From Acholoe squamosa (lineage: Eukaryota > Annelida > Polychaeta > Phyllodocida > Polynoidae), in the NCBI GenBank assembly GCA_949317995.1, contig OX439035.1, positions 3,214,181 through 3,278,180 of the forward strand: 64,000 nt of DNA, in the 5' to 3' direction. How positions within the stretch are numbered: the stretch's first letter is position 1; every line of letters starts with the position of its first letter. Made by a program: the position numbers and the translations under genes. Under the pieces are notes generated by a model. The model saw only the letters and a program-made list of their open reading frames with translations, was not told where the DNA came from and ran no database searches. This document shows positions 21,963-32,606 of this stretch, one piece after another.

Positions 21963-23542
21963 TTAATCTAGGACTTTTCCTGATTCTAGCCCGCCATCCT
22001 TTGATGTGGCCGGGCCAACCGGGCTATTAACCCGTTTCCGTCGGCGTCTGCCTCCCATCACTTGTGACGGTGTGGATGTAGGAGCCGGAGTGTTTGCTCT
22101 GGATTTCCTTTCATCCTTGACACTCGTTGACCGTTCCTTTGATGAGCCTTGGCACTTGAGCCTCGCTCGAGTCATAGGTCCGGACTGGAGTGACTGATCT
22201 CTGACTTCAATCGAAACGTTTCGATGTGAAGTTTGTTTAGTCGTTCGCACCTTCGAGGGGGGGTCGGGCTTCCGACATCCCTTCAAAGGCTGTTTAGATG
22301 TTTTCGACTTATCTCGACGGGCCGGTCGACCACAGCACCGCTTTGATGGTTTACTGGCATCCAACACCTCCACCTCGCTCAGTTTTCGAGCCTTTTGCTG
22401 TCGTTTTCGATGACCCTGCATAGTTTGTTTTTTAGACTGAACTTCCGGCCGCGATCTTTCGATCTCTTTTTCGTCCTGTCCAGAAACAGACTTAGCCCTT
22501 TTCGTGGCCTTACGAGAAGGTGAATCATCATCAAGTTGTGGTTGCAACAACTCGACAGTTTGTGATAGCTCTACGCCCAACCACCGGCGCACTCTATCGA
22601 CATTGCTCTTTTGCAACCGCCCGCGGGATGATCGAAGTAATAATGTCGACTCAGAGAGGACAGAATCCACTACGAACGGCCCATCCCAGATGGGGGCAAG
22701 CTTCATAGCTGCCTGGGGGTGTGGTACCTCACCACCTGTTCCCCAACTGAGTATCTTCTCTGCTTTAGCCCATAGTCATACCCGACCTTCTGGCGTTCCG
22801 CAGATTTACCTAGGTTTTCTCTTACCATGCTGTAACTCTCCCTCAATTGGTCACAAAGTTGTTCCACGAAAGTGACGGAACAAGGGACTTCGAGTGGGTT
22901 CTCGATTGAGCCGAAAATCACATCCGCTGGCATGAGAATTTCTTCCCCGAAGACCATCATATTTGGACTGCATCCAGTAGAACTGTGTTCAGAGCTGTTA
23001 TATGCCGACACCACATACTTCGCCTGTTCATCCCAGTCGTCCATATGTTTGTCTACCAACATAGTCAGACTCTGAATCAATGTTCTATTGAACCTTTCTA
23101 CCTGACCATCGCTCTGTGGTCTGTACGGATTGGTTCTCTGTTTTACAATCGTCAAATATTCACACATCTCAGAGAAGAGTCGAGACTCAAATTCTCGACC
23201 TTGGTCGGAATGCAGAAGCAACGGGACTCCAAAGGTCAAAACCCATTCATCCACGAAGGCCTCTGCACAGGTCTCTGCTGTGTGATTTGGTAGGGGAATA
23301 GCGCGTACATACTTGGTGAAGTAGTCCTGGATTACTAACATGCAAGTATTCTTGTTTGGCGTGGGTGCAAATCCCGAGATGATATCCATAGCTATCCTCC
23401 CGAATCTCACCCCGAACAACTCTTGGTGCAGAGGAGACTTACCCATGCCCTCGCCGGGCTTTACCAGGCAACAGGTAGGACAATGCCGAACCCAACGACC
23501 TATGTCCTTTCCCATTCCGGGCCAGTAATATCTCCTTTTCAC
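21963..23542 (-). pseudogene. int: Element B integrase with GPY/F module
   Basis: DDE integrase that inserts the cDNA. The HHCC finger is split: its histidines (HGHRTAAHFGR) lie just before an in-frame TAA at 23558-23560, its cysteines (CPTCC) just after. The catalytic core follows, with D in AMDIISGF, D in LLHSDQGREFES, and E in PQSDGQVERFNRT. A one-base loss in a C-run near 22715 shifts the frame. The next frame then reads KLAPIWDGPFVV, the GPY/F C-terminal module, followed by a long Lys/Arg-rich tail to 21963. Restoring the C-run would make the module continuous with the core, so this is one gene with a small lesion (or a sequencing error). The basic tail of about 200 residues is longer than usual. 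Confidence 0.88.
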
Positions 23543-23557
23543 TTTTTCGAGCGTTCG

Positions 23558-25290
23558 TTAACGACCAAAATGTGCCGCTGTTCGGTGTCCATGGCAAAAG
23601 GAGAGTACCTCGCCCCTCAGTTGGCGTGGTACAACTACTTGAATCGTGCGTCTAGCTCGACCCGCCTCGACTTTCCAGCAACACAACAAGCCTTCACGGA
23701 AGGTTAATAGAGGCCATTGCCCTACTAATTTCCGTACCTCGGCGCTCTCGATTGATACATCAGGCCTAGTGGGTTTAGCCCCCTTAACTAGCCATTCAGC
23801 AACTCGTTTGATGTCGGTGTCCGCTTTCTGAGCATCAATGAGTTCATCGAGAGACCAAAATGCAACACCCACCCGGCTGTCTACTAAACTACCTACAGCT
23901 GCCAAAACAGCATTATGACTGCCACAGTCTGTGCAATCCGACCTCTGGCATAGCCGCACAGGCATACGACTAAGACCATCGGCGTTTAGATGCTTGGCCC
24001 CACTTCGATGTTCGATCTTAGAGTTTTCGAGACCGAACTCCGAAAGGTGGGCCAGCCACCTACCCATCATCCCTTCAGCCTCTTTGAAATTCAGGAGCCA
24101 TTTCAAAGACGAATGATCGGTGCAGATAGTGAAGTTACCACCATAGAGGTAGTGCCTAAACTTCCTGGTGTACACGACAACCGCCAGCAGTTCCCTTTTG
24201 GTGGTGCAGTAGTTTCGTTGTGTTTTACTTAGAGTGTTGCTAGCAAACGAGATCGGGACCTCTGCTCCATCCTGCACTTGGGATAGAACAGCCCCGATCG
24301 CGGTATTACTAGCGTCAGTGTCCAAGATAAAACGACCGTCGGGTGTGGGGAATCGAAGCACAGGTGTCTCCCTGAAACTTCGTTTTAACTCGACAAAGGC
24401 ATGTTCGGCTCTTTCCGTCCACGCGAATGCCTCGTAACGACCTCTACTACCTTTAGGTTTTTGGATCACTAAGTCCTGTAAAGGGCTTACGAGTTCCGCG
24501 AACCCCGGGATGAACTCTTGGTAGTAGGAACAAAAACCAATGAAGGATCGAATTTCCTTCACTGTAGTGGGCCTAGCCCAAGTCATTACATCGCTAATTT
24601 TCCCCGGGTTGGCTTCTATACCCTGTTCAGACACGATTCGGCCCAGGTACTCGACTGAAGTCCTAAAAAGTTGACACTTTTTAGGTTTCAACTTCAGTCC
24701 CCATGCCCGAATCCTGTTGAAAACTTCTGCCAGATTCGCCATTGCTTCATCCGTCGTTTTGCCGAAGACGATGATATCATCTAGGTAAACCAGGCAACTT
24801 TTACCCAGCAAACCTCTCAACATCTCCTCCATCATTCTCTCGAATGTGGCGGGGGCGTTACACAAACCAAACGCCATTCGATCGAACTCGTAGAGCCCCC
24901 TCTGGTAGGAAAAAGCGGTTTTCTCGACGTCGTCGGGATTCATCCCGATCTGCCAATATCCAGATTGGAGATCGAGACAACTAAACCACTTGTTTCCTCC
25001 TAGGGCATCCAAGGATTCGTCGATGCGCGGGAGGGGGTAGGCATTTTTCTTAGTCACTCCATTCAGACATCGATAATCAACGCAGAATCTCATGGTCCCA
25101 TCCTTCTTCGTCACCATCTGGACGGGACTGGACCAGGGACTAGTACTTGGCCTAACCACCCCCGTATCCAACATCTCCTTAAGTTGTTCATCCGCCGCTG
25201 CTTTCTTGCTGAGCGGAATCCTTCTATAGGGGACTCGGATAGGTTGTGCGTCACCCGTGTCGATGTTATGCAGACATCGATCGGTGCGCC
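23558..25290 (-). pseudogene. pol: Element B reverse transcriptase and RNase H
   Basis: Reverse transcriptase: PIRVPYRRIPL, KDGTMRFCVDYRCLN, LDLQSGYWQIG, FGLCNAPATFERMM and the catalytic YLDDIIVFGK, then the thumb (FIGFCSYYQEFIPGFA). RNase H follows with its acidic residues in FILDTDASNTAIG, TKRELLAVV and CTDHSSLKWL, and NADGLSRMP at its end. The motif order (RT, RH, INT) and the YLDD box place the element in Ty3/Gypsy. An in-frame TAA separates this block from the rest of integrase. A frame change near 25290 separates it from the protease. RT of element A is clearly related (about the same motifs), so A and B belong to neighbouring lineages. Confidence 0.93.
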
Positions 25291-26268
25291 CTAACGGTTC
25301 ATCGTGCGGGTGCTCGCGATTTCCGCCGTCTCGATATCTGCAGCTTCTTGCTCGAGACGCATGATCACAGATCCTACCTCCGGTGAAGAGAGTTCACCGT
25401 TTCTGTCAGCGTACTGCACAGTACCGACTACCTGGCCTTTCTCCAGGACAATGTCTCGATTCAGTGGATTACAGACAGGAAACACTGTTCGACGGACATT
25501 GCTGACAAGGGGAGCCTCACCAACCAACCCAAAACTTCTCAGAGTTTTCAGGTCGGGTTCGACTATACCCTGTCGGTCTCTTTCCAGACCGTCGGATTTT
25601 ACCAAGACATCGCACCGATGTCTGGCAGGTATCCTAGTGGTCTGTGCTACTGAGGCTATCGATGACACTCTCTTCAGTTTACACTGATGGTGCTCTTCTA
25701 CCGGCTCGGTCATGACCAATTGACCCGTCCTTGGGTTCAGGATCATACCGTATAATGCCGCGAAGTCGAGCCCCAGAATGCCATCGTCAGCCACATCGGC
25801 CACTATTGGGCTAAACACATAGTGGGTCGATACGACCTTAAGAGGTAGAACCAATCGACCATAGGTCCGCATTTCGGCTCCAGACGCAGTGCACGCCGTT
25901 ATTCCCTCGTAGAGATTATCTGACGGCACTACTAACGTTTTCGCGAGTTCCCGAGAGACAATGGTGTGGCTGGCACCAGTATCTATCAGGAAGTCCAGAG
26001 AACGCCCTCGAATCTCTGCGGACAGGTACCATTGTTTCCCCGATAAGGGGGCGGTTCCTGCTAGCATTCTCAACCCTACGTCAGTACTCAGATCGATCCC
26101 TCTCTTCTTCAGAAAAGAGAGACAGGGATCATCTGAGGGAAGCTCTGTTGCGCAGACTCTGGCCAGCTGCCGCCTCAGGGCTTCTCTCCCGGCGTCGACT
26201 TTCACTTTCGATCCAGTCGAACCCTCGACCTCAGAGTTCGGGCTGCCAGCGCCCTGTTCCTTGGCCAT
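25291..26268 (-). CDS. pro: Element B aspartic protease region
   Basis: Open for 325 residues on the minus strand. The catalytic motif FLIDTGASHTIVS lies near residue 93 and the second conserved segment DDGILGLDF near residue 160, as expected for a retropepsin-like protease. The C-terminal half has no recognised domain and probably links protease to RT. This block alone carries no visible break, but pol as a whole does. Compare element A, where the second motif is altered to GIISLDF. Confidence 0.85.
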   Translation of the reverse strand: MAKEQGAGSPNSEVEGSTGSKVKVDAGREALRRQLARVCATELPSDDPCLSFLKKRGIDLSTDVGLRMLAGTAPLSGKQWYLSAEIRGRSLDFLIDTGASHTIVSRELAKTLVVPSDNLYEGITACTASGAEMRTYGRLVLPLKVVSTHYVFSPIVADVADDGILGLDFAALYGMILNPRTGQLVMTEPVEEHHQCKLKRVSSIASVAQTTRIPARHRCDVLVKSDGLERDRQGIVEPDLKTLRSFGLVGEAPLVSNVRRTVFPVCNPLNRDIVLEKGQVVGTVQYADRNGELSSPEVGSVIMRLEQEAADIETAEIASTRTMNR

Positions 26269-26392
26269 TGAGGCTTTTTCTACACCGACATCTTCAGAAC
26301 CCGACCGGTGATCAACCGGTGCCGCTGTGGTAAAGGGCTGGGACGGCCCTACCGGGACCTTACCTAGTTCCCTCGAATCTACTGTCGTCTGA

Positions 26393-28986
26393 TCAGGAGT
26401 GCCAGAGGTGCTGATACCTTGGCTTTTCGATGGTCGGGCAGCTCGATTGCCACGTCGAGCCGCCCGCCTCAGTTTTCCGTTGCGTCAGGTGGTAGACCTT
26501 TAATCGGCTTGGGGCAAGTTCGTGCGAAATGCCCCTGCTTCTTGCAGTTCCAACACTTGGCGTCCGACGGAGGGGTGCTCGGCTTCTCCGAGCTAGTAGC
26601 AGGGACATCCCCTCCCTCGATAACCCTGAGTAAATTCTTCAATTGACTCAGCGAGAAGGTCTGTTCCTGTACCTTGGGTTTGGAGGCCTTGTTTGGTGTT
26701 TTCGATTTACCACAGATTTCTGACTTTTCTTAGTCTTACTCCCCGCCCCGGGCTTCGAGTATGAGGACACTTCCCCCTGTCCCTCCTCGACCAAAGCGGC
26801 GTCGGCCAACGCCGACAATGCATTTGTCGAGGTAGGATTCACCAACTTCGGCAGGAGTTGTCGTTTCCGCAACAACTCGTCTGCCAAGTCCATGAGATCC
26901 TTGAGGGACATGTAAGTGCGCCACTCTCGAAGAACGTCTTGTTGTAAATCAACGTCATACAATCCTCCTATGAACAACTGGTTGACTTTGGTTATGAGCC
27001 GGCAAGACGTCTCAAAGCAAAGCCATAGGCTCTAATGCTTTCGTTCTTGCCTTGGCGTCTCTTCTCCATTGTGACAATGGGATCTTGAACGTTAGAAGTC
27101 ATTGCTTCCCTTACCATGTCGACCAGTCCATCCAAAGTCCCATCTCCATGCTCCTCCCATAGCCACACAGTATCAGCTGCGGGGCCATTTTGGAGTAACA
27201 TGAGGATTTGAGCTAATGCCATACTCGAGGTCCACACATTTACTCGACGGACGTGATTGAATCCGTGGTACCAACGGAGCCAATCATCCTTCCATGTAAA
27301 TGGAGGGCACTTGACTGACCTAGTTCGGGCTGGTTCATGCCCGATAGAGGTATTTTCAAACATTCTGCTTGATCTCCTGACCTGATCAAGAGCGAATGTT
27401 GTACCTCTTCTAGGTATTTGATGGTCCATCCCCATGTTTCTCATAGTCGTGTCTGCACGACTATGATTCATCCCCCAGGGGTTACCAGAATCGGCGTCAC
27501 TCAGGCGCGAAGCCTCGAATCTGATATCCCTATATTTGGGTGGATCAACATGTTGTTGGGTCGTGGTAGGGGTCGAGAACTGTCCGATCACTCCACTTAG
27601 ACCATCGGTGCGTGGCATCGAAGGAACAGGTTGGGTCCGACGTGACCTCAAATCAACTTTCGAGATGTCGTCGATTGCTCCCACCATTCTATCTATCTCA
27701 GCCTGCTGTTTTGAACGTTCCGCCTGTCTTAATTCCGACACTAGGAATTCCAGGCGGGCATGTTCGGGCTTCGAGAGATCTCGTTGCTCGCTGATGGCAA
27801 AGAGCTGCTTGACCTCCTTCATGGCACGATCAAGCCACTCTCTGTAGTTGGGGTTTTCGACTAGGTCCTCTTGAGTAGCAACTCTAGCAGTGCTGCATTC
27901 ACTACTTTGTTGCTTCTCTCGAAGTCTAGCGGCACGCAATTTCGATTCCGTCTGCTCCTTCAGACGTTCCTCGAGTGCGAGTTCATCACAAACTTCTTTA
28001 TTCACCCTGGCTTCATCAGCCTTCCTGCGAGACAATATCTCTCGTCGGAGCTTATCGATTTCTCCACGCATGGCTCCCAGAGTATCCGAATCCTTCTGAT
28101 CTTTCAGTGATTGGGCTACTAGGGATTCAGACTTCAAGGAATTAAGCTCGGCCTCGTGCCTCGCTTTTTGTTCCATTAGAATCTGATATTCTGCCATTTT
28201 GTTTGCGTGTTCGATTCGTTCCTCACAGCGACGACGCATTTCTGCCTCGTCCCTGGCTCGAGCATCCTCATCAGCTTGCATCTGACAGAGTAACGACTCC
28301 CGTTCCTGACATAGCTGTTTTACCTGCTTTTCATAAGCCGTTAGGTGCTCAGCTACTTCTTCAGTATGCTCGGCTGATTGTTGGTTCAACTCATGCCGCA
28401 ACTCTTGCAGTTGTTCCTCCAACATAGTCTTTTCTACTTCTTGTAGTTTCAACTTATGTTTAAGGGACGTCTGCTCGTGTTGGGCATCCCGAAAATCGTT
28501 TCGAGCTCTCTCGACACATTCTCGGCGGCTAGTAGCAAGGCGATCGATCTTCGCTTTTAGGGATTGACAATCCATTGCTGTCAATCGACTACGCTCGATC
28601 TCCGACTTCGTTGCAAGCAAGGACTCTTTTTCGCTAGAGAGCTGCTTGACCTTCTCCTGAAGATCAGTAAGTTCTCTCTTCGCGATCTGAGTCTTGTTCG
28701 AAGCCTCTAGCAATTGCTGCCTAAGCTGTTCCAATTTCAGCTCTATTTCTGTACTCTTCTCCTGAGCTTTCGTGGTGTTACTCGCGAGAGCATCCAACTG
28801 CTGGCGACCCTCGCGCAGTTGGCGTTGCTGCTCTTGCAGCAACTCCTCGTTGAGTCCCCTGCCACTGTCAATACTTCCTTGTATCGACACGGGCGAGGGA
28901 CCCTCGAAGGACCAACTGCCAAGGCCCATTGGAGTTCCCACGGGCGAGGCTGATTTTTCTACATAGGACAAACTCTGTGTCCTCAA
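26393..28986 (-). pseudogene. gag: Element B gag with long coiled-coil N-terminus and zinc knuckle
   Basis: The longest frame (26992-28986, 664 residues) starts with a Ser/Gly-rich leader. A heptad-rich Glu/Gln/Lys/Leu coiled coil spans roughly residues 45-350 and is followed by a capsid-like part (FTWKDDWLRWYHGFNHV, then GKNESIRAYGFALRRLA). Frameshifts near 26995 and again near 26650 break the frame; 26648-26977 continues the capsid (FIGGLYDVDLQQDVLREW). The nucleocapsid follows with an intact CCHC knuckle, CWNCKKQGHFARTC, at about 26510-26556. The coiled coil is an unusual extension for a Gypsy Gag, whose typical length is 250-450 residues. Likely role: particle assembly. It is degenerate now. 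Confidence 0.85.
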
Positions 28987-29245
28987 GAAATTCTCAGCCG
29001 CCGGAGAGAGTTGAGTCGATACTCACCAATTGAGTAGTCGGCTCCTTTGATACAGGCCCAACGGGTCAGACGATGGACCTATTATCAGGGAGTGGTTCAA
29101 ACCACCACCGATTAGTGGATCATTTCTATCCTCTAACGGGCCTGTAGTCACTTGATGTTGGTGATTGGGGTCATCACCTTCATCCAAGTGACCCTGCATG
29201 TCGAACTTAAGCTCGCAGTACATATGCGGACTAAAGTTAACAACT
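28987..29245 (-). other. Element B 5' leader
   Basis: About 260 bp between PBS and gag on the minus strand. It would contain packaging sequences. No ORF of interest is visible; I see no clear splice donor. Confidence 0.5.
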
Positions 29246-29258
29246 GGTCACGGCACCA
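29246..29258 (-). promoter_or_regulatory. Element B primer-binding site
   Basis: Minus strand reads TGGTGCCGTGACC one base after the LTR end. The first 12 bases match the complement of the 3' end plus CCA of animal tRNA-His (…GTCACGGCA-CCA), from established tRNA knowledge. Element C has the same 13-mer at the same place. Confidence 0.8.
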
Positions 29259-29259
29259 G

Positions 29260-29727
29260 TGTAGTGTTCTACCCCTCGATGTTCAATCGAATCTTTCGAT
29301 AAACAACGAAGAACAACTATTCAGGTTCCAGTTAAAACTTTATTGTCTAATAACACATAGGCATCAGCCGTTCTCGATCACAGTTACAGGTGGCAGAGTT
29401 TGAACTCTAAAACAGGTTCGACACTAGGCCTTCTAGTGTCTACAGTTGATATTCCACATACACCTCCTCTGTGCAGCAGCACAGAGGAGTACTAGAATAT
29501 GGTAGCCGGGCAGCCGCCAACCATCGCTCACGATGGTCAGTCAGAGCTGGAGTGACCCTGAGGAAGGCCGTACAACGGCCTTATATACACTGGAGTCGAG
29601 GGCCACGTGACCAAGTGGTGACGTGGCGCCGGACTCCAGCGCCCACAGGCGTCGGGTAATAGAGGTGCTCTCGACGTCGCCCACGAGGACCACGAAGGTA
29701 TCTCGAAGACGATGCGGGACCACCACA
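29260..29727 (-). repeat. 5' LTR of element B
   Basis: 468 bp; mates with 17169-17636. It is the upstream LTR for minus-strand transcription and would hold the promoter. Flanked on the right by the target duplication CAAT. Confidence 0.95.
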
Positions 29728-30331
29728 CAATTATAGACACAACAATGAATCATGAAAAATATATGTAATAATGATAAATAATGATAGACAAAACAAGCCC
29801 AGACAAACAAGAACAAAAGTAACACAGGCTAAGGCAGAAATGTACAGGATTGTTGAAATTGCGACTCACAACATACACCAAACACATAAGCTTCTATAAA
29901 GGAGGGTTAACAATGTACAAAATTCTAGACACAAATATATTATGCTCAAACTAGTAGGATCATGTAAGGATAAAGTAAGAAAGAAAAGAGCACACTGACA
30001 TTCACACATACACAAGGCATGATAATAACAATAATAATAATAATAATAACAATAGCAATACTAATACTGATATTGGCTGTTATTTCTGATGATAATAACA
30101 GTAATAATACCAGTGATAATACCAATGATTAAGGTAAAGATCATTTAGGTCATTGAACACAATTTAGAACTCTATCGGGTATTAGGCGTGATCTCAAAAG
30201 CTGTCTGTATTCTGTTTTAACCAATCAGAGTACCACTACAACCAATGCAAGGCCAAAAAGTACAAAATACTCAGATGTAACAACAATAAAAAATAAATAA
30301 ATAATAAATCAATAAATGCTTAAATGCTTGC

Positions 30332-30889
30332 CTAGCCTATTCCAGGATCAGAATCAGAGTCCAAACCATCGTCACTGGTCAATATCAAGCTCCCGACTTC
30401 ATCAATGGAGTTGTAATCATCATCATCCTCGTCACCATCATCGCCCGGACCATCATTTGGTACTCCCAGATTTTCAATACGTCTGACTCTCTGCTTAAAC
30501 TTCAGTTTTGTTTCAGTATGTTGATACCAGGTTACTAATAGCGACCACAGTTCAGCACCGCGGTATAGGGGTGACCTTTTATATGTACTTAGCCTAGGTT
30601 GTTTAACCAAAAATTTAATTTTTTTATCTGACCTAGTGACCCTGTCACCTCTATGATGATCCAACATATCATTACATCTAGAGTACTTATACATCAATAC
30701 CAATAACATTTCATCACGTCTTCTATCCAAATATGGAACCTTGCTCCTTGTATGGAGTTCCTCAACAGAGAGATATTCCCTGTTATACCTATAACACGTT
30801 CTTAGACCTCGATTCTGAAGTCTTTGTGCTTTGACAAGATTATCTTCATTACTACAACCTGCATAAACAAAGCTGCAGTAATCAAACAA
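30332..30889 (-). pseudogene. LINE ORF2 C-terminal fragment
   Basis: 185 residues resembling the extreme C-terminus of a non-LTR reverse transcriptase: KAQRLQNRGLRTCYRYN, VEELHTRSKVPYLDRRRDEM, LLVLMYKYS, then SPLYRGAELWSLL. The same motif series (LQRLQNRALRVCLKCN, KELHEICKVPVLEKRFDM, SPWYRGVALWN) closes the plus-strand LINE at 35.0-35.4 kb, so the two are related. The fragment ends in a very acidic tail (GDDGDEDDDDYN), which is unusual. RT catalytic motifs are absent because the copy is 5' truncated. Confidence 0.8.
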
Positions 30890-31007
30890 ACTTAGTATAG
30901 TCGTTTTATAGCACTTGGTGCTATAAACCTACGAGATCTGTTACTTGAAATATTCATAATACTTCTCAGGCACCAACCAAATGTGTTCATAATTCGAGGT
31001 TAATAGT

Positions 31008-31010
<3 letters not shown>

Positions 31011-31058
<48 letters not shown>
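31011..31058 (+). repeat. (AT)n(GT)n microsatellite
   Basis: Alternating AT for about 34 bp followed by GT for about 14 bp. The region 31059-31419 is the AT-rich 3' internal end of element A. It finishes with the polypurine tract GGTGGGGGTAG directly before the LTR. Confidence 0.95.
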
Positions 31059-31419
31059 AAATGTAAAAAAAAAAACACAGTTACTGTAAACTGCTAAAAA
31101 AAGCTATTATATAGGGTTCATACGTGAACTATAAAAAAAATTCTTTTCGGTTTATGTAACACATTTTACCATAGATAATTACAAACATGTTCTTCCGAAT
31201 TTGTCTCAATCCATCTCCTTCGGTGTTTATAGTGTATTAATATGTTTAATTTACCTAATATAATTATATGTAGCCGACTCCAATTACTAAGACGTCACAC
31301 TAATAATATATCACGTTCTACTTCGAACTCCCGTTTATTACTTCGAGCTCCTTTATTATAGAATAACTGTTAAATATGTTCTTTTTTACACACCCCTTTC
31401 CTTATTCTGGTGGGGGTAG

Positions 31420-31777
31420 TGTAGGGGCTCGTAGATCGTGATATAGTGTGAGCGTCTTCCTCGAGAGGGCGTTTCGAGCGGTGCGCCCATCACCGGTAGT
31501 CACTAGAGGTCCTTACAACCCCTGGTCGCTGCGTGGTGGTGGCAGCACTGTTCGCCTCGCCCCAGGTCCTACCTGGGGCCGGGGAAGGTGTTAGTCTGGC
31601 TCTGACTGTCGACGGAGTCGGACCACCTTTTACCGAGCTTAAGATACCATTAAGCGATCCATATCGAGGTAGATGTAAACCATACACCGAAACAAATACG
31701 TGCCAGTTGCACTAACCCGAGATCCCTTGTCTGGTTTTAACTTCGAACTATCCAAGACATATATTCGAACCATTACA
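31420..31777 (+). repeat. 3' LTR of element A
   Basis: 358 bp from TGTAGGGGCTCG to AACCATTACA, directly preceded by a polypurine tract (31409-31419). It matches the 5' LTR remnant and the 356-bp LTR of element C. Followed by CTAT, the target duplication. Confidence 0.93.
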
Positions 31778-31787
31778 CTATTATCAT

Positions 31788-32210
31788 GGATGCCCTCGGG
31801 GCATCAATCAACCTCACTTTTAGAAACTTGTAGGTCTGTCAGTATAGGCAGTGCCTGTCCCAAGGGGCATTATTCGTACCATGGATGACCTACGGGCATC
31901 ATCAATCCTCCTTTAATACCTTGTAGGAATGATCAGAGTATGCCCCTGGGGAATCATCTATACCATACATGCCTGGGGGGCATCTTTCCACATCATTGAT
32001 GCCTGGGGGGCATCATACATCATCCACATCATGAATGCCCTAGGGGCATTGTCCAAACACTCATATGCAAGACTGTTAATACAAGTACATATGTAGATAC
32101 CCCCAAGGCATTCTCCAATCTCCTATCCCTGTAAGCCTAATAAGACTTTCTATACTGGCCCTGGGGCCATTGTCGGCATCAGTAATGCCGCTGGGGCATA
32201 CAATATAGTA
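31788..32210. repeat. Array of short GC-rich palindromes (TGCCC..GGGCA type)
   Basis: At least nine near-palindromic sites of 12-14 bp in about 410 bp: TGCCCTCGGGGCA (31791), TGTCCCAAGGGGCA (31856), TGACCTACGGGCA (31886), TGCCCCTGGGGA (31941), TGCCTGGGGGGCA (31970 and 32000), TGCCCTAGGGGCA (32036), GGCCCTGGGGCC (32157) and TGCCGCTGGGGCA (32186). Each is set in AT-rich spacer of variable length with frequent ATCAT. Not a regular tandem repeat. It lies just upstream of the LINE and could be its 5' region. 32211-32600 shows nothing further. Confidence 0.8.
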
Positions 32211-32606
32211 ATCCAATACATTCCCTTCTCTATTGTTTTTGCTTCTTTAAATCTGGATCAATTATGATATTTGACAAAATGCATTAAATTCTTCTTTCTT
32301 AATTCTAAATTAGGTTAATAATCTTAAGTGCCACTTTTGCTGTCCTTTAATATCATTAACCCTAGCGATACCCAGTTATAAGATCTTAAGTCGCCAAGGA
32401 GTTTCTAAGTCGGGGGGGGGGATTTTTCTCTGATTAGCCACATAGCTGACATAGGTAAGCTGGTATAATCAGTCAACCCTTCTACGAGGATAATTTGTGG
32501 AAGAGGATTTGTATATTCTTAATTAGTCATTTATTTGTTGTTCTTTTGTTGATGCTTTTTCACATGTGTATACATTCATTGTTTAAGTATACATAAAATT
32601 AAACTT

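Larger units (their letters stand above)
17169..29727 (-). mobile_element. Ty3/Gypsy LTR retrotransposon B, 12.6 kb, with third ORF
   Basis: A full-length minus-strand element: two LTRs of exactly 468 bp (17169-17636, 29260-29727), TG...CA ends, and a 4-bp duplication CAAT (17165-17168 and 29728-29731). The PBS lies at 29246-29258 and a G-rich tract at 17637-17648. Gene order on the minus strand is gag with a long coiled coil, zinc knuckle, protease, RT/RNase H, integrase with GPY/F module, then an extra ORF. At 12.6 kb it is roughly twice the size of a typical Ty3/Gypsy element. Several stops and frameshifts make it non-autonomous now, but the near-identical LTRs imply a fairly recent insertion. 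Confidence 0.95.
16953..31078 (-). mobile_element. Minus-strand LINE inserted in element A and split by element B
   Basis: A poly-T run (16953-16962) marks the A-tail of a minus-strand LINE. The adjacent 3' untranslated sequence (about 16963-17060: AAAGTTTATTGAGCCTCTCA..) is the inverse of 59830-59952, which ends in poly-A. Sequence continues to 17168, is interrupted by element B, resumes at 29728 and reaches the ORF2 C-terminal fragment at 30332-30889. The 5' end is truncated, somewhere between 30900 and 31080. A hexamer AGTTAC next to the tail (16947-16952) and at 31079-31084 could be the target duplication, but that is weak. Confidence 0.6.
12778..31777 (+). mobile_element. Ty3/Gypsy LTR retrotransposon A, interrupted by a LINE and element B
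   Basis: It starts with a truncated 5' LTR (12778-13024) and ends with a full 3' LTR (31420-31777). The flanking 4-bp target duplication CTAT (12774-12777 and 31778-31781) ties the two ends together across 19 kb. In between come gag, protease and RT, then foreign insertions. Removing the LINE and element B leaves about 5 kb of A itself. RNase H and integrase are missing, so A is a defective relic. Element C at 47.2-48.6 kb belongs to the same family (similar LTR and Gag). Confidence 0.88.

Noticed and set aside
12778..31777. Element A LTRs as two solo LTRs of separate insertions
   Set aside because: The matching 4-bp target duplication CTAT and the PPT next to the right LTR tie them to one element.
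31788..32210. CRISPR-like array
   Set aside because: Repeats are 12-14 bp, imperfect and irregularly spaced, in animal DNA.
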